From Ophiosphaerella korrae (lineage: Eukaryota > Ascomycota > Dothideomycetes > Pleosporales > Phaeosphaeriaceae), in NCBI GenBank assembly GCA_028456385.1, contig JALNQF010000334.1, forward strand, positions 1-45,425: DNA of 45,425 bases. Direction: 5' to 3'. Within the stretch, counting starts at the first letter, position 1. Every line of letters begins with the position of its first letter. Positions 25,457 to 36,218 of the stretch are shown here, piece by piece. The position numbers and the translations under genes are program-made. Under the pieces are notes generated by a model. It worked only from the letters and a program-made list of their open reading frames with translations, had not been told where the DNA came from and searched no databases.

Positions 25457-26045
25457 ACTAAACTTAACTTCTTCTATATATATCTACGTATTAGAGAGAT
25501 AGTAATATTAGAAGAGAATATTAGAGCTAGATTTCTTATAACTAGGCTTATCTTATATAGTCTAGAGCGCGTCCTATTATCTCTTACTATTATTAGAACG
25601 CTCTCTCCTCTAGAGATAGATATCGCTAGATTAGAGATATAAATAGCTAAGACTCTACGTATAACTAAGTAGCTCTATTAATAAGCTTAGCTTATAAAAG
25701 ACTTACTCTATTACTAGTCTTAGAGCCCTATAAGCTACGCAATTAGCTAGCTTATAAAGGGCTGTTAACTTACTATATAATTAGTAATAATCCTTACTAA
25801 AGAGAATGTAAAGCTATGTGCGTTAAATTAACACTAGAGATATAAACGTTAATAGTGTAGATAGTATATAGCTTAAGGAGGAGTTCTCTAAGCCTAGGAA
25901 GGCCGCGCGCTAATAGTAGAGGCTTAAATAGGTGTCTAAGAGGGTGATTAAAGTGGGCCTACTCCTACACAAACAAGAGCACTACTAAAGTGCAGCAAGT
26001 GTTATAAACAAGGCTATAATAGGCATCAATGTAGATCTATCTAAT
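25457..26045 (+). pseudogene. Decayed DNA transposon 3' end with CCHC knuckle, probably pogo/Fot1-like
   Basis: The left part (25457-25880) is RIPed with no readable frame. Near the end the plus strand reads CSKCYKQGYNRHQC at 25991-26032. That is C-x2-C-x4-H-x4-C with His changed to Tyr, one C-to-T step. A GHN-type knuckle at the very C-terminus is known from fungal pogo/Fot1-class (DDE) transposases and from some Mutator-like ones. Codons upstream in the frame contain stops where Gln would fit. No terminal inverted repeat was found. Family assignment is an inference from this motif and its place just before a noncoding tail. Confidence 0.45.
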
Positions 26046-26163
26046 CTATCGTATATCCAAATCTCATCAAATTTGATTATGTGGATGTGGAGTTATCGCA
26101 TGAGAGACCTCGCGCGATTTGGTGGGGTGGCCCACTCGGTGTCCTGGCCCGCTCACCGATCCG
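26046..26163. other. GC-balanced noncoding tail, no gene seen
   Basis: It follows the transposase-like end and is not RIPed. Possibly the 3' untranslated part of the same DNA transposon. I see no ORF with gene-like features. Confidence 0.4.
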
Positions 26164-26197
26164 ACACGTTACCCTTACCGGTTCCAAGGCCTTAACA
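26164..26197 (+). repeat. Short unmutated copy of the A/D-family LTR 3' end
   Basis: The stretch ending GGTTCCAAGGCCTTAACA matches the last 34 bases of the A/D LTR (6682-6715) if C-to-T and G-to-A changes are reversed. Only about two to three positions remain unexplained, including one missing base. The upstream 400 bp of the LTR is not recognisable here. It may be a truncated LTR that escaped RIP by being short, or a related family sharing the terminus. Confidence 0.55.
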
Positions 26198-26204
26198 ATA
26201 GGCT

Positions 26205-26220
26205 AGATAGGCGCCTATCT
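26205..26220. repeat. Perfect 16-bp palindrome agataggcgcctatct
   Basis: Self-complementary over all 16 bases, 7 bp after the LTR-like end at 26197. Role unknown; it could be a chance or insertion-footprint feature. Confidence 0.6.
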
Positions 26221-27030
26221 CGCGCACGCGCACCGCGGTCCTCAACACCATAGAAATCATGTATATAGTAATACATAGCTTGCTCAAAAGACTCATCTCA
26301 TTTACTACCTAGACTAGCTCAAAATGTGCTCGAAAACCAGCTTTGTATAGGCACTTTGCTGGTGTTGCGGTGTGCCAAGCTATCTCGGTGTGCGGCTTTT
26401 TTTGCGGCCGCGTGCGTGCCTAGGTACCAGCACAGAGCCTCGATATCTGATCGAATGCATTGCGTCTGTCTTTGCTATGTAGAGTTTCAGACAGAGTCCG
26501 CAGACAGAATCATATTCTTCCCCAGCTCTTCCTGGTATCACGCCATCCTTGCATGATAGTGGGCAGTTCGCAGTGCAGCCGTCGGCGGGTGCCGATAAGC
26601 GACAAGGCGTGTGCAACATCACACCACCATCTCACGACAATGCTGAGCCTCACCCACCACGCCCGACTCTTCCCACCTCAGTGGCCACATGCTCTGTCTG
26701 GGTTCCAAAAAATGGGAACCGCTATCCCGAACACGAGATTCCCCCCCCCCAATCTCTCATCCCAGCCTGGCCATGGCTGTCTTCGCAAGGCTGCACACTC
26801 ATTCAGACAAGGTTACGGAATCGTGCTCTCAGGTGATGCTGTGGTGGTGCGATGCTTTTGTCAGAGGCTGAACATATATCCTCGATTGTCATCTCTTACA
26901 ATGCTCATACTTCACTCCATTATATCAACGCATTAACACATAGACATCTAGGATAGACGAGGCCAAAATTACCATCAACACTACTTGGTCAAATACCTCT
27001 ATCTTTTTCAACCGTATACACATATTCGAC
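26221..27030. other. Intergenic DNA, probable promoter of the 27031 gene
   Basis: GC-balanced, unRIPed. Several short overlapping frames occur on both strands, but none has coding character. It holds a ggttcc/ggaacc inverted repeat (26701-26720), a run of ten C (26741-26750) and a pyrimidine-rich stretch just before the start codon (26996-27010), usual for fungal leaders. Confidence 0.5.
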
Positions 27031-27306
27031 ATGCCATCAGCAACCCCAGTTCGTGCCATGTTTCGCTCTGCAGCACGCCACCTTACCGAGCCCCATCCCT
27101 TTGCGCGAAACCCAATCTCCATGGCACCACACCCATGGCGTACCGGTGACTTGGGCAAGAGGCTTGTAAGGACAAGTGCAGTGTAAGCAATCCTTTTTGC
27201 CCAATTCCTTGAAAACCGCTTACATTAAGCTAGCTATTTTCCATTCTACGCCGTTATTCTGGGATGGCCCCTTGCAGCCGCAGCCTTCTACAATGGACGC
27301 ATGTGA
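27031..27306 (+). CDS. Small single-pass membrane protein, 74 aa, two exons
   Basis: Exon 1 is 27031-27182, intron 27183-27233 (51 bp), exon 2 27234-27306. The intron starts GTAAGC, has a CTTAC branch-like site and ends CTAG. Unspliced, the stop TAA lies inside the donor; splicing in phase 2 extends the frame into a clear membrane segment, YFPFYAVILGWPLAAAAF, followed by YNGRM and TGA. The N-terminus is basic and amphipathic (RAMFRSAARHL), then EPHPFARNPIS and a GKRLVR basic stretch before the membrane span. The layout resembles small nuclear-encoded subunits of mitochondrial inner-membrane complexes, but I cannot name the family. It is convergent with the 27612-28007 gene, about 300 bp apart. 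Purine at -3 supports the start. RIP has not touched it. Confidence 0.75.
27183..27233 (+). other. Spliceosomal intron, 51 bp
   Basis: Donor GTAAGC, branch-like gcttaca (27218-27224), acceptor gctag. Typical fungal size. It is supported because removal joins the upstream frame to a membrane-segment frame that is otherwise out of register. Confidence 0.75.
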
Positions 27307-27611
27307 CTATTTTTGGCTGAGGGTGAGAGAAACTTTGCTGTAGAGCATAAAGTGAGGAGTGAGCTGGACAGCAAAGAAGTTGCTGAATTGATATTGAATA
27401 TGCGGTGGGACGATTAGCATATTGCCTCGAGAAAGAAGCACAGCAGCATGGAATGGCGTTCTGGGCATTGGATTTAACCATATTACGCATGTGTAGAGAC
27501 ACATAAAGCTTGTAAAATACCTAACAATTTATTGTCCATGAGAGGGCTGGCGAGTTTCATGGTATTCGACGTGAGGTGACTCGTGTTTACAAATATCTCT
27601 CCTTTAACCGC
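27307..27611. other. Shared 3' flank of two convergent genes
   Basis: It holds the 3' untranslated regions of both genes. Candidate A-rich sites exist (for example aataaattg on the minus strand near 27525-27533). Open frames on the minus strand here start far from gene-like sequence and were not accepted. Confidence 0.45.
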
Positions 27612-28007
27612 TTACGTACCACCTGCCTTTGGTGCACTCCTACCTCCGCTCTGCTTCTTATCCGGGCCTCCTCCGTGTCCACTAGTCTTTTGATCCTGGA
27701 CCTCACTAACCTTTTCATTGCTTGGGCTCACGTTGAGCGAGTTGCCACCCTCCTCCCGCTCAGCAGTCGCCTCGGCTTCTTCTGGACTCGTTTTGTGAGG
27801 GTTAAAGGCTGCATCCGAGTGTGCGACAGCGTCGTCAGACCCAGATTTAGAATACTCAGTCGAACGTGGCTTTAAAGAATTTTTATCTTGTGCGTCCTTC
27901 TGGGCGAAAAAGATCTGCGATGTGCTGATAAAATGCGTTGTGAGAGGTGTGGCTCCCTTCGGCCATGCGAGATGCTGCAGGGCGCGTTTAGGCTGGTAGC
28001 GAAGCAT
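27612..28007 (-). CDS. Hypothetical protein, 131 aa, probable mitochondrial presequence
   Basis: I chose ATG at 28007-28005 (A at -3). The frame is open 27 codons further up, but only a TTG begins it at 28088, and that extension lacks presequence character. The N-terminus MLRYQPKRALQHLAWPKG is basic and amphipathic, and HFISTSQIFF resembles a matrix-processing site. The rest is polar and low in hydrophobics: Ser/Asp/Glu-rich with EYSKSGSDDAVAHSDAAFNP and TSPEEAEATAEREEGGN, and a Gly/Lys-rich end (SAPKAGGT). This fits small fungal proteins of unknown function with a conserved acidic SGSD...TSPE core, as I remember them. No membrane segment. The stop overlaps a GTAAGC donor-like sequence, so a further 3' exon is possible but the downstream frame is unconvincing. 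Confidence 0.72.
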   Translation of the reverse strand: MLRYQPKRALQHLAWPKGATPLTTHFISTSQIFFAQKDAQDKNSLKPRSTEYSKSGSDDAVAHSDAAFNPHKTSPEEAEATAEREEGGNSLNVSPSNEKVSEVQDQKTSGHGGGPDKKQSGGRSAPKAGGT

Positions 28008-28200
28008 TGTATTAAGACTATCGACAGTATAGAGGTCGTTTGTTTGACAATATTGCCTCGTTGTAGCGAAGTAGGTTGATTTCAACAAGAATCAAATATC
28101 ACATTCAGTTGTCAGATATATGAGGTTAGCATGACATCATGGTACGTTGCCCTTAGTCGAAGCCAGGATGCATGTCACCTAGCCATAGAGATAAGTAGGG
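28008..28200. promoter_or_regulatory. Upstream region of the minus-strand gene; right edge of GC island
   Basis: Unmutated DNA between the start codon at 28007 and the switch to TpA-rich sequence near 28200. It should contain the promoter and 5' leader of the minus gene. No specific element is identified. Confidence 0.45.
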
Positions 28201-28614
28201 TCAGCTATAGGCCTAGCTACTCTAGGTAGCGCCTAGCTATTCTTAGTAGTACTAACGTATTCTACTAGTCCCTAGGCTATACTACTCCTAGGCTACCTTA
28301 GTAAAACTTATACTAAGATTTTTTTTAATTAATTATTATATTAGTCTAGCTTATTACCTAATACCTAGACTTACTTAACGCCTATTTTTTTAGTTAACTA
28401 ATATTATTATATCTTAACTTTAATACTATATATCTTAGCTAAAATAAGTATAAAAAAGTACTAAGTAAATTTACTAATATACTCTCTTAGCTAAAAGATT
28501 TACTAGCTACTAAGTAACTACTTTACTTACTAAGTAGTTATCTAGTCTATATAGCTTTAATACTTCTTTCTTAGTTAGCTTTTTATTTACTATTTACTTT
28601 CTTTTTAATTAACT
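28200..28614. other. RIPed AT-rich repeat remnant, unidentified
   Basis: It has many cctag and ctagg words at 28215-28300, then almost pure A/T with short C/G. No gene. It ends in taact (28610-28614), the left target duplication of solo LTR F; the same pre-insertion DNA resumes at 43127. Confidence 0.6.
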
Positions 28615-28746
28615 TATTATAGGTATAATAAGAGAAATCGAAATAGAACTAATTAGTCCTAACTTAAGTACTAATAAAGTATAAGATAAGTAAAGTAATA
28701 ACTTAGATTAGGAAATAAACTATAACCTAAATATATAATATAGAGT
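28615..28746 (+). repeat. Solo LTR F, left part
   Basis: Starts tattataggtataataag, matching the G 3' LTR start. Element G interrupts it after 132 bp with duplication agagt (28742-28746 and 42823-42827). The rest of F is 42823-43126. The outer duplication taact at 28610-28614 and 43127-43131 shows that F is a complete solo LTR formed by LTR-LTR recombination. Confidence 0.88.
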
Positions 28747-29034
28747 TGTTACAAGTATAATAAGAGAAATCGAGATAGAACTAATTAATCCTAACTTAGA
28801 TACTAACGAAGTATAGGACGAGTAGAGTAACAACCTTAATTAAGAGATTACCTATAACTAGGATACGTAGTAGTAATCTATAATAATATATAAATAGATT
28901 AAGGTAATCTATAGTTACGTATAAATAGATTAGTAGTAATCTATAACGTCGTATAAATAGATTAAGATAAGTATATAGTTAATAGTAATATATATTATTA
29001 GGATAGTATTAGTAATTTAATCCTTTAACTATAG
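28747..29034 (+). repeat. Element G 5' LTR, left part
   Basis: Starts tgttacaagtataataag. It is interrupted by H at tatag (29030-29034). With 36075-36218 it makes 432 bp, 31 bp shorter than G's 3' LTR because of one fewer internal repeat unit. Confidence 0.9.
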
Positions 29035-29481
29035 TGTTACGACAGTAACAAGAGAATACTAGATAGAGCTAATTAGTCCCGACTTAGATGCTAACGAAAC
29101 ATAGGATAAGCGGGGTAACGATCTAGATTAAGAAACTAACTATAATCTAGATACGTAACAAATTTGTAAATTTATAATCTTAGTATTTACAAAGTTATAA
29201 AGCTAGACACGTAATAAATTTATAAATTCGCGATCTTAGTAATTACGAAGTTACGAAGCTAGATAGATAGCACGAGTATATAGTTAGTAGTAATACGTAT
29301 TATTAGGATAGTATTAGCAATTTAATCCTTTAACTATAGAACGCTAATACAAGATAGTTACAAAATATCTTCTATTGTTTATAGTTATTATAGATTACTT
29401 CTAAGCTTTTAATATTAACTTATAATCTACTAATATCTCTTAGGTACTAAGAAGTCGACCCTAGTAATTAACCCTATAATA
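29035..29481 (+). repeat. Element H 5' LTR (447 bp)
   Basis: TGTTAC start, end RIPed to ATA. It carries a tandem pair of about 60 bp built on acgtaacaaattt...gaagttacgaagctaga (about 29152-29268) and the shared central block near 29275-29335. Confidence 0.92.
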
Positions 29482-32400
29482 CCTTACTAATTTAGTTATT
29501 ACGAGAAGTAAAGCGTAAGTAGCGCGCAGTCTAGCTAATACGATAGTAGAAAGTTTAACTAAAACTAGTAAAGCCTCTAAGAGTAGTTACAAGTTAGATA
29601 GTACTATATAGGAAATAATTAAGGAACGTATTAACAAATTAATAGACAAAAAAAAAGATATAAAAATAGTAATTAACACTTTAGAAACGTAGAATAAGAA
29701 ACTATAAGACTACTTAAAGTAGAATAAAGCCTAGATTAAAGCTATTATTAAAGGATAAAACTAGATAGAACTAATTACCTAATAATTAGAAATAAGCGCG
29801 ATAAAGAAACTACCTAAGATACTTATTCTTAAGAAGTTTAATAGAATAAAGGAAAAACTAAGACCCTTTATAGCTTTAGTACAACTCTAGATAGATATAC
29901 AAGTACTATACTTTGATATAGAAGAAAAGAAGGTAATATATATTAGACTACACCTCGAAGAAGACGCAATAAGATAGTACAAACTCTACTAGATAGATTA
30001 TTTAATATATATACTAATAATATAGAAAGACAAAACTAGAGCTATCTTTAGAAGTTATAAATACTTTACTAAACAAATAAGAGTAGTATTTAGGGATATA
30101 GATATTACTTAGTAAGCTAAAGAAAAACTCGAGAGGCTTATATAGAGTAAGAGTATTCTAGAATACGTATTATAGTTTAAACAACTAGCTTAAAACACAG
30201 AATAGAATAAAGTATCCTTAATATTACAATTTAAATAAAGATTAAATATAAAAATTTAATACAAAATAATCTATATAGAGAAGCCTAGGATATTAGAAGC
30301 CCTAAAGTAACAAGTAATATAAATTAATAACGATCTTTAAGAATAGAAGAAGAATAAGTATAGTACCTAACTAAGAAACTAGGATACTAGAGACCCTATA
30401 ATCCTTAACGCAAACAAGGATAAGAAGAAGAAAAAGAATAAAGACTTTACGTACTTTAACTATAGTAAGAAAGGCTACTACGTAAAAGATTACTAATTAT
30501 AAAAGAAGAAGGATATAGTATACTATAAATATAAGAAACTAGGATACTTTATAAAAGACTATAGGAGTAAAGACTTAAAGAAAGAAACTTAGTTAAAAAC
30601 AATAGAGAAGAAGAAGGAAGTACTATAAGTATAGGCTAAACCTTAAGAAAAAGTAGCTAGGAGTAAAGAATTATATTACGTAATACTCTATTAGACCTTT
30701 TATTACAAAGACAACTGCTATATATACCTTTCTAGTAAGTAGGGAGTAGGATATTTCCTATAATAGAGAAATAGAGCAGTAGTAATAAAAGAAAGAATAA
30801 AAGCGTAGCTAGAAGAAATAGTATATATAATAGACCTGCTAATAGAAGATTTAGAGAGAGAAGAACCCTTAGTACTATTAATCTAGGCTAAAGAACTAGC
30901 ACTAGATAAAGAGACTACTATAGCTTTCTCTAAAGGACTATAAGAAAGTAAGAAATAAGTTAGTATAAGAAGTATAGAATATACCTAGCTAGACGTATAT
31001 AGCTATAATAGCTATACAATAATAGATATAGAGGAATAAAACAAAGAATAGAAGTTTATTTAGATATACTTAATAGTTATAAGTATAGAGAAAGCGTATA
31101 AAGACTAGAAAGAACGTAATTCTAAAGAAATAAAGTTTATACTATTTTAGGAATAAATAAAATAGTATATAGTTACAGTAAGAAGAATACTTATATAAAG
31201 AGAGTAGTAATACCTTATAAGAAAGACGTAATAGATTAATAAAGCCTATACACTAAGAGTACTAGTAGTATACTATATCTTAATAATAGAGATACTTAAG
31301 AAAGATAAGTACTAGAAAGGAGATAATAAGATAATAGATCTAGAACATCTAGTACACTTTAAAGTATTATAGATATTATACTTAGATAAGAATTGTACTA
31401 TATATAGAAACTCTAAAATAAATAACAACGTATAGCTTATAAGAAGAAAAGGCTACGATTATACTAGAGTAATTCTAGTAGAGGATATCTAGGGATAGGA
31501 AATAATCCTAGAAGATAGATATTTAGTAGTAAGACCTAGCTTAAAACTATCTAAAAAATGCGTCTAAAGAGGACTATAGTATAAATATATATACAACGAA
31601 TATCTAAAACACAAAAAATATAAGCTTAAGATAAAGCTATAGCTATAGAAGAATAGATAATTTATAAAGATACCTAAGTAAGAATAACTAAAAGGTATAG
31701 GAGGCCTATATATTATAAAAATAGGTATATACTAAGGAAGGAAAGTATAGTTAATAATTAATAGTAGAGCTACAAGAAACTTTATATTAAAGAAGTTTGT
31801 AGAAAACTAAGGAATGCGTTATATAACTAAAAGATACTCCTAATAATTAAGTATAATTAAAGGAAAACTATTCTAAGAACCTATTAGGTTTAAAACAGTT
31901 CTCTCTATATTAGAGTTAGAAGGAATAAAGATTAACAATATAGTTATAGATATAATAACAATTAATAACGAGCAAGAAATTATATTAGGAATACTATAGT
32001 TATAGATAGTTAACCTATATATCGATTAGAGAATAGGAAGAATTAGCTACTATAAAATAGAGAAGCTAAGAGCTAATATAAGTACTTATAAAGGAGAATT
32101 CCTAGAAGAATATAAGAAATAGGAACTACAGCTTATAGAACTAGAAGACTACCTTCTAGAATACTAGCTATAGGACTTAGCGATAGAAATAGAAAAAGGA
32201 AAAAACGTTAGATAGAGCCTAGTCTATAGAAAGATAGAAGAAGAATCTAAGATTAAACGAGTATTTATTGAAAACGCAATTAAGAAAGGATAGATATAAG
32301 AGTCTAAATCCTTAGTAGTATATAGACTTATATTTGTAGATAAAAAGGGAATAAGTAACAAGAGACCTTACGTAGACTTTAGGAAAACTAACGTAGTTAT

Positions 32401-34975
32401 AAATAAAAACTAATACCCCCTACTATAAATAGACAAGATATAAGCTAGACTAAGGAAAGCGAAAATCTTTACAAAACTAGATATCTAGAACGCTTATTAC
32501 TAAATTAGAATTAGAAAAGGTAATAAATAGAAAATAGCGTTTAGAATACAATAAGGACTATACAAATATTTAGTTATGCTATTTAGATTAATAAACGTAC
32601 TAGCTGCGTTCTAAGAAAGAATTAATATAGTACTAAGAGAGTACTTAGATATATTTATATTTATATACCTAGACGATATCCTTATATTCTTAGAAATAGA
32701 GGAAGAACACGTGTAACATATACACAAGGTACTAGAAAAGCTAGTAGAAAATAAACTATTCTTTAAAATAAGAAAATGCGAATTCTATATAAAAGAAATA
32801 GATTTCCTTAGATTTATTATAGAACTAGGAAGAATTAAGATTAACTTAGAAAAGATTAAGTTAATTAACAAATAGCTAATACTAAAAAACCTAAGAGAGG
32901 TATAACAATTCTATAGCCTAGCTAACTTCTACAAAAAGATAATAGTAAGATAGTCTAAAGATATAGAACTAATCACAAGACTTATAAAGAAAGATACGCT
33001 ATTTAAATAGATAAAAGTATGCGAGGAAGTATTTAACAAGATTAAAAAAAAGTTTATAGAAAACTTAGTTATTAGAATATACAACCTAGACCTACTAGTA
33101 ATAGTAAAAATAGATACATCTAACTTAGTCTACAGAATAGCACTGATGCAAGAAGATCTAAGGACTAAATAAGAATATCTAGTTAAATACTTTTCTAAGA
33201 AAATAAAGCTAGTAGAGCTTAATTATCTAATTTACAATAAGGAAATACTAGTAATCTATAAAGTATTTAGGTAATAGAGAGTATACCTATAAAGAGTAAA
33301 ATACTAAACAAAGGTCTATATAGACTATAAGAACCTTATAGGATTTATACTAAATAAAGAACTATTATAATAATATACAAGATAGTAGGAATTCCTATTA
33401 ATATTTAATATAGAAATTATATATATAAAAGGGAAAGATAACTAATTTATAGACGCCCTTAGTAGAAGGCTAGACCTACAAGAAGAAGTAAACGCTACTA
33501 GTATAGTTCTAGTTAAGAACAAAGTAGGATATTTAGTCCTAAATACACCTAAAATAGCTACTACACTTAAAAGAACGAGCAGCGAGCTAAACGAATAGAT
33601 TTAGAAAACAACGCAAGAAGTATCTAAAGAAATAGAAAAATTAGAGATCTAAGAAGGACTCGTATAAGCATATAGAAGAATATATATTCTAGGAAAAATT
33701 TAGAGAGAATTTATACAATAATTCTATAAACTACTAGTATATAGATACTAGGGAATTAAGAAAATACTAAATAGACTACTAAGAGATTATTATATCCTAA
33801 AAGTAAGATAACTAGTAGAAGAAGTACTATAAGATTATATAGAGTGTTATAGAAATAAGTATAGTAGATACGTACTATATAGAATACTATAACTAGTTAA
33901 GATAGTAGAGTAACCCTAGGGAACAATAATAATAGATTTTATTACGAAACTACTAAAGTTAAAAGATCTAATATTAGGAATAGAGTACGATAGAATACTT
34001 ATAATAGTAGATAAGCTTACAAAGTATATATACTTTAGACTATATAAAGAAAAAAGTAAGATAGAGGTTACTATATATTAAGTTTTAGGAACTGTAATAA
34101 GCTAGTATAGTATTCTAGATAAGATTATTATAGATAGAGACGTACGATTTATATTAAAACTATAGGGAATAATAACAGCGTAATTAGGAATACAACACGT
34201 AATGTTAATAGTATATTATCTACAAATAGATAGATAATTAGAACGAATAAATTAGATAGTAGAATAATACCTAAGATACTACCTTAATTACAAATAGAAC
34301 AACTAGGTATAGTTACTACTTATAGTACAACTAGCATATAATAGCGCAAAGAATATAGTAATAGGAGTATTACCTTTTTTTGTAAACTATAGATTCGACC
34401 CTAGCGTATATAGAATACCTAAGAATATAGAATCTTAGACTCTAAAAGGAGAAAACTTTGTAAATAGAATAAAAGAAATATACGATTAATTAAGATAGGA
34501 TACGGAATTCTTGTATAATTAAATAGTAAAGTACTACAACAAGAAATATAAAAAGGGACCCTAATTTAGAGAGGGAGAAAAAGTATAGTTAGTTAGAAAG
34601 AACATTAAGAGCAAACAATCTAGTTTAAAACTAGATTATGTTAAAATTAGACTATACAAGATTAAAAAAGAAGTTACACTAGTTATATTTAAATTAAAGC
34701 TACTAGATAAGATAAAGATACACCTAATATTCTATATATTACTGCTAGAACAAGTACTACAAGACGCAGAACTACTAGTGTACAAAGTAGATATATATAG
34801 AGAATAAGAGAAATAGGAAGTTAAAGAAATCTTAGTATAATAATCCTATAATAGTAGGAACTACTACTTAGTAAAATAGATAGGTATAGACGAGAAAGGA
34901 TAACTATAGGAAGACACCTAGGAACTAAAAGAAAATCTTAACTACTTTAAGATACTAGAGGACTTCTAAAATTAA
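29482..34975 (+). pseudogene. Element H gag-pol remnant
   Basis: Gag shows two zinc knuckles, 30452-30493 and 30521-30562, with all Cys and His turned to Tyr. Protease follows. Reverse transcriptase covers about 32130-32750, with RPYVDFRKTN, TKLDI and an intact YLDD (32666-32677). RNase H lies to about 33480. Integrase is around 33980-34440, with VDKLTKY-like, DRDVRF and GIQHV landmarks. A chromodomain-like end at about 34805-34970 includes YYLVK and a RIPed WEP region. No intact frame. The order is typical of chromoviruses. Confidence 0.87.
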
Positions 34976-34999
34976 AACCCTCTAGAACGCCTAGCGGCG

Positions 35000-35520
35000 A
35001 ACTAGAAAAACTAATATTACTACTACTAGATAGAGAGGCGATAGGAGCGTTTAATATAATAGGAGCTAGAGTAGCCCTAACTATATTATTAAAGTCTAAC
35101 TTAGCCTCTATCGCACGAGACTATTTAGACGACTTAGCGTTATTATAAGCCTTTATCTTACGAAGACGCTTAATGTAAGAATAAAGCTTTACTAGCTTAT
35201 AAAGAGTTAACTTACACTTAGCTTTAGCTATAGTAAGCTATAATAATAGTTGCGCTTAAGCCCTATTAACGGCTCGCTTTATACAACTTAGTAGAAAATA
35301 ATTATATAGTAATTAAACACTTATACTCTATAAGCGAAATACTTAATAAATTACACTTATACTGTATATTAGTAAGAATATACTTATTGTAGTATTTACT
35401 ATCTTTTAAAGATATAAGGCACGAAAGGCCTAATTTAGTATAACGATAATAGGGGAACATTTTAACCTTGTTACAAATAATATAAGCTATAAGAAGAAGT
35501 TTGTTACGTTAAGAACGAGA
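35000..35520 (-). pseudogene. Antisense Cys-rich ORF remnant in element H (Zn2Cys6-like spacing)
   Basis: Minus-strand frame between the pol end and the 3' LTR. At 35359-35451 it reads Tyr-x2-Tyr-x6-Cys-x9-Tyr-x2-Tyr-x6-Tyr, with Cys TGC at 35419-35421; every Tyr is TAT or TAC. The spacing equals that of A and D although H belongs to another LTR family. After it comes LLSISLIEYK, shared with G, then a long Lys/Ala/Leu-rich tail with TAA/TAG at Gln- or Arg-like sites. An ATG at 35458-35460 lies just upstream, but similarity to the other copies may extend further up. Likely the same gene family, function unknown. Confidence 0.65.
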
Positions 35521-35622
35521 AGGTATAGGGAGTAATAAAGAACTAGAGATTAACAAAGAAATAAGACTAATAACTTTAGCCTTAGAATAGAATAATAGGG
35601 GCCTACTTAGAAGAAGGGATAG

Positions 35623-36069
35623 TGTTACGATAGTAACAAGAGAATACTAGATAGAGCTAATTAGTCTTAACTTAGATGCTAACGAAATATAGGATAAGTA
35701 GAGTAACGATCTAGATTAAGAAACTAACTACAATCTAGACACGTAACAAATTTGTAAATTCGCGATCTTAGTATTTACAAAGTTACGAAGCTAGACACGT
35801 AACAAATTTATAAATTTACAATCTTAGCAATTACGAAGTTATAAAGCTAGATAGATAGCACGAGTATATAGTTAGTAGCAATGCGTATTATTAGGATAGT
35901 ATTAGTAATTTAATCCTTTAACTACGGAACGCTAATACAAGATAGTTGCGAAACATCTTCTATTATTTATAGTTATTGCAGATTACCCCTAAGCTTTTAA
36001 TATTAACTTATAATCTACTAATACCCCTTAGGTACTAGGAAGTTAACCCTAGTAATTAACCCCGTAACA
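35623..36069 (+). repeat. Element H 3' LTR (447 bp)
   Basis: Same length as the 5' LTR, with mostly transition differences. It starts tgttacgatag and ends gtaaca. Purine run agaagaagggatag precedes it. Confidence 0.93.
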
Positions 36070-36218
36070 TATAGAACGCTAATACAAGATAGTTATAAAA
36101 TATTTTCTATTATTTATAGTTATTATAGATTACTATATAAGCTTTTAATATTAACTTACAATCTACTAATAACTCTTTAGGCGCTAAAAAGTTAACTCTA
36201 GTAATTAGTCCTATTACA
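36070..36218 (+). repeat. Element G 5' LTR, right part
   Basis: Resumes with the duplicated tatag and ends ctattaca, followed by the same ccttactaatttag leader as in B and H. Confidence 0.9.

Larger units (their letters stand above)
29035..36069 (+). mobile_element. Element H: complete RIPed Ty3/gypsy chromovirus nested in G's LTR
   Basis: 7035 bp, with LTRs 29035-29481 and 35623-36069 (447 bp each) framed by tatag (29030-29034 and 36070-36074). It is the youngest insertion in the right nest and structurally complete, but no pol frame is open. The 5' LTR start tgttac and 3' LTR end gtaaca are unmutated. Confidence 0.95.

Noticed and set aside
26326..26936. Overlapping small ORFs on both strands (26326-26556, 26380-26622, 26460-26936, 26549-26836, 26689-26871)
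   Set aside because: They overlap in several frames of GC-balanced intergenic DNA upstream of the 27031 gene, have no recognisable motifs and no plausible splice continuation.
27254..27504. Minus-strand ORFs opposite exon 2 and the shared 3' flank
   Set aside because: They overlap the well-supported spliced gene or its untranslated region and have no coding features.
28008..28088. N-terminal extension of the minus-strand gene by 27 codons
   Set aside because: The extension starts with TTG, not ATG, and lacks presequence character; the ATG at 28007 gives a typical mitochondrial N-terminus.
28555..28614. Possible inverted repeat with 44688-44725 that would mark ends of a DNA transposon
   Set aside because: Similarity is confined to a short AT-only stretch (gtaaatagtaaataaa) and is within what this base composition gives by chance.
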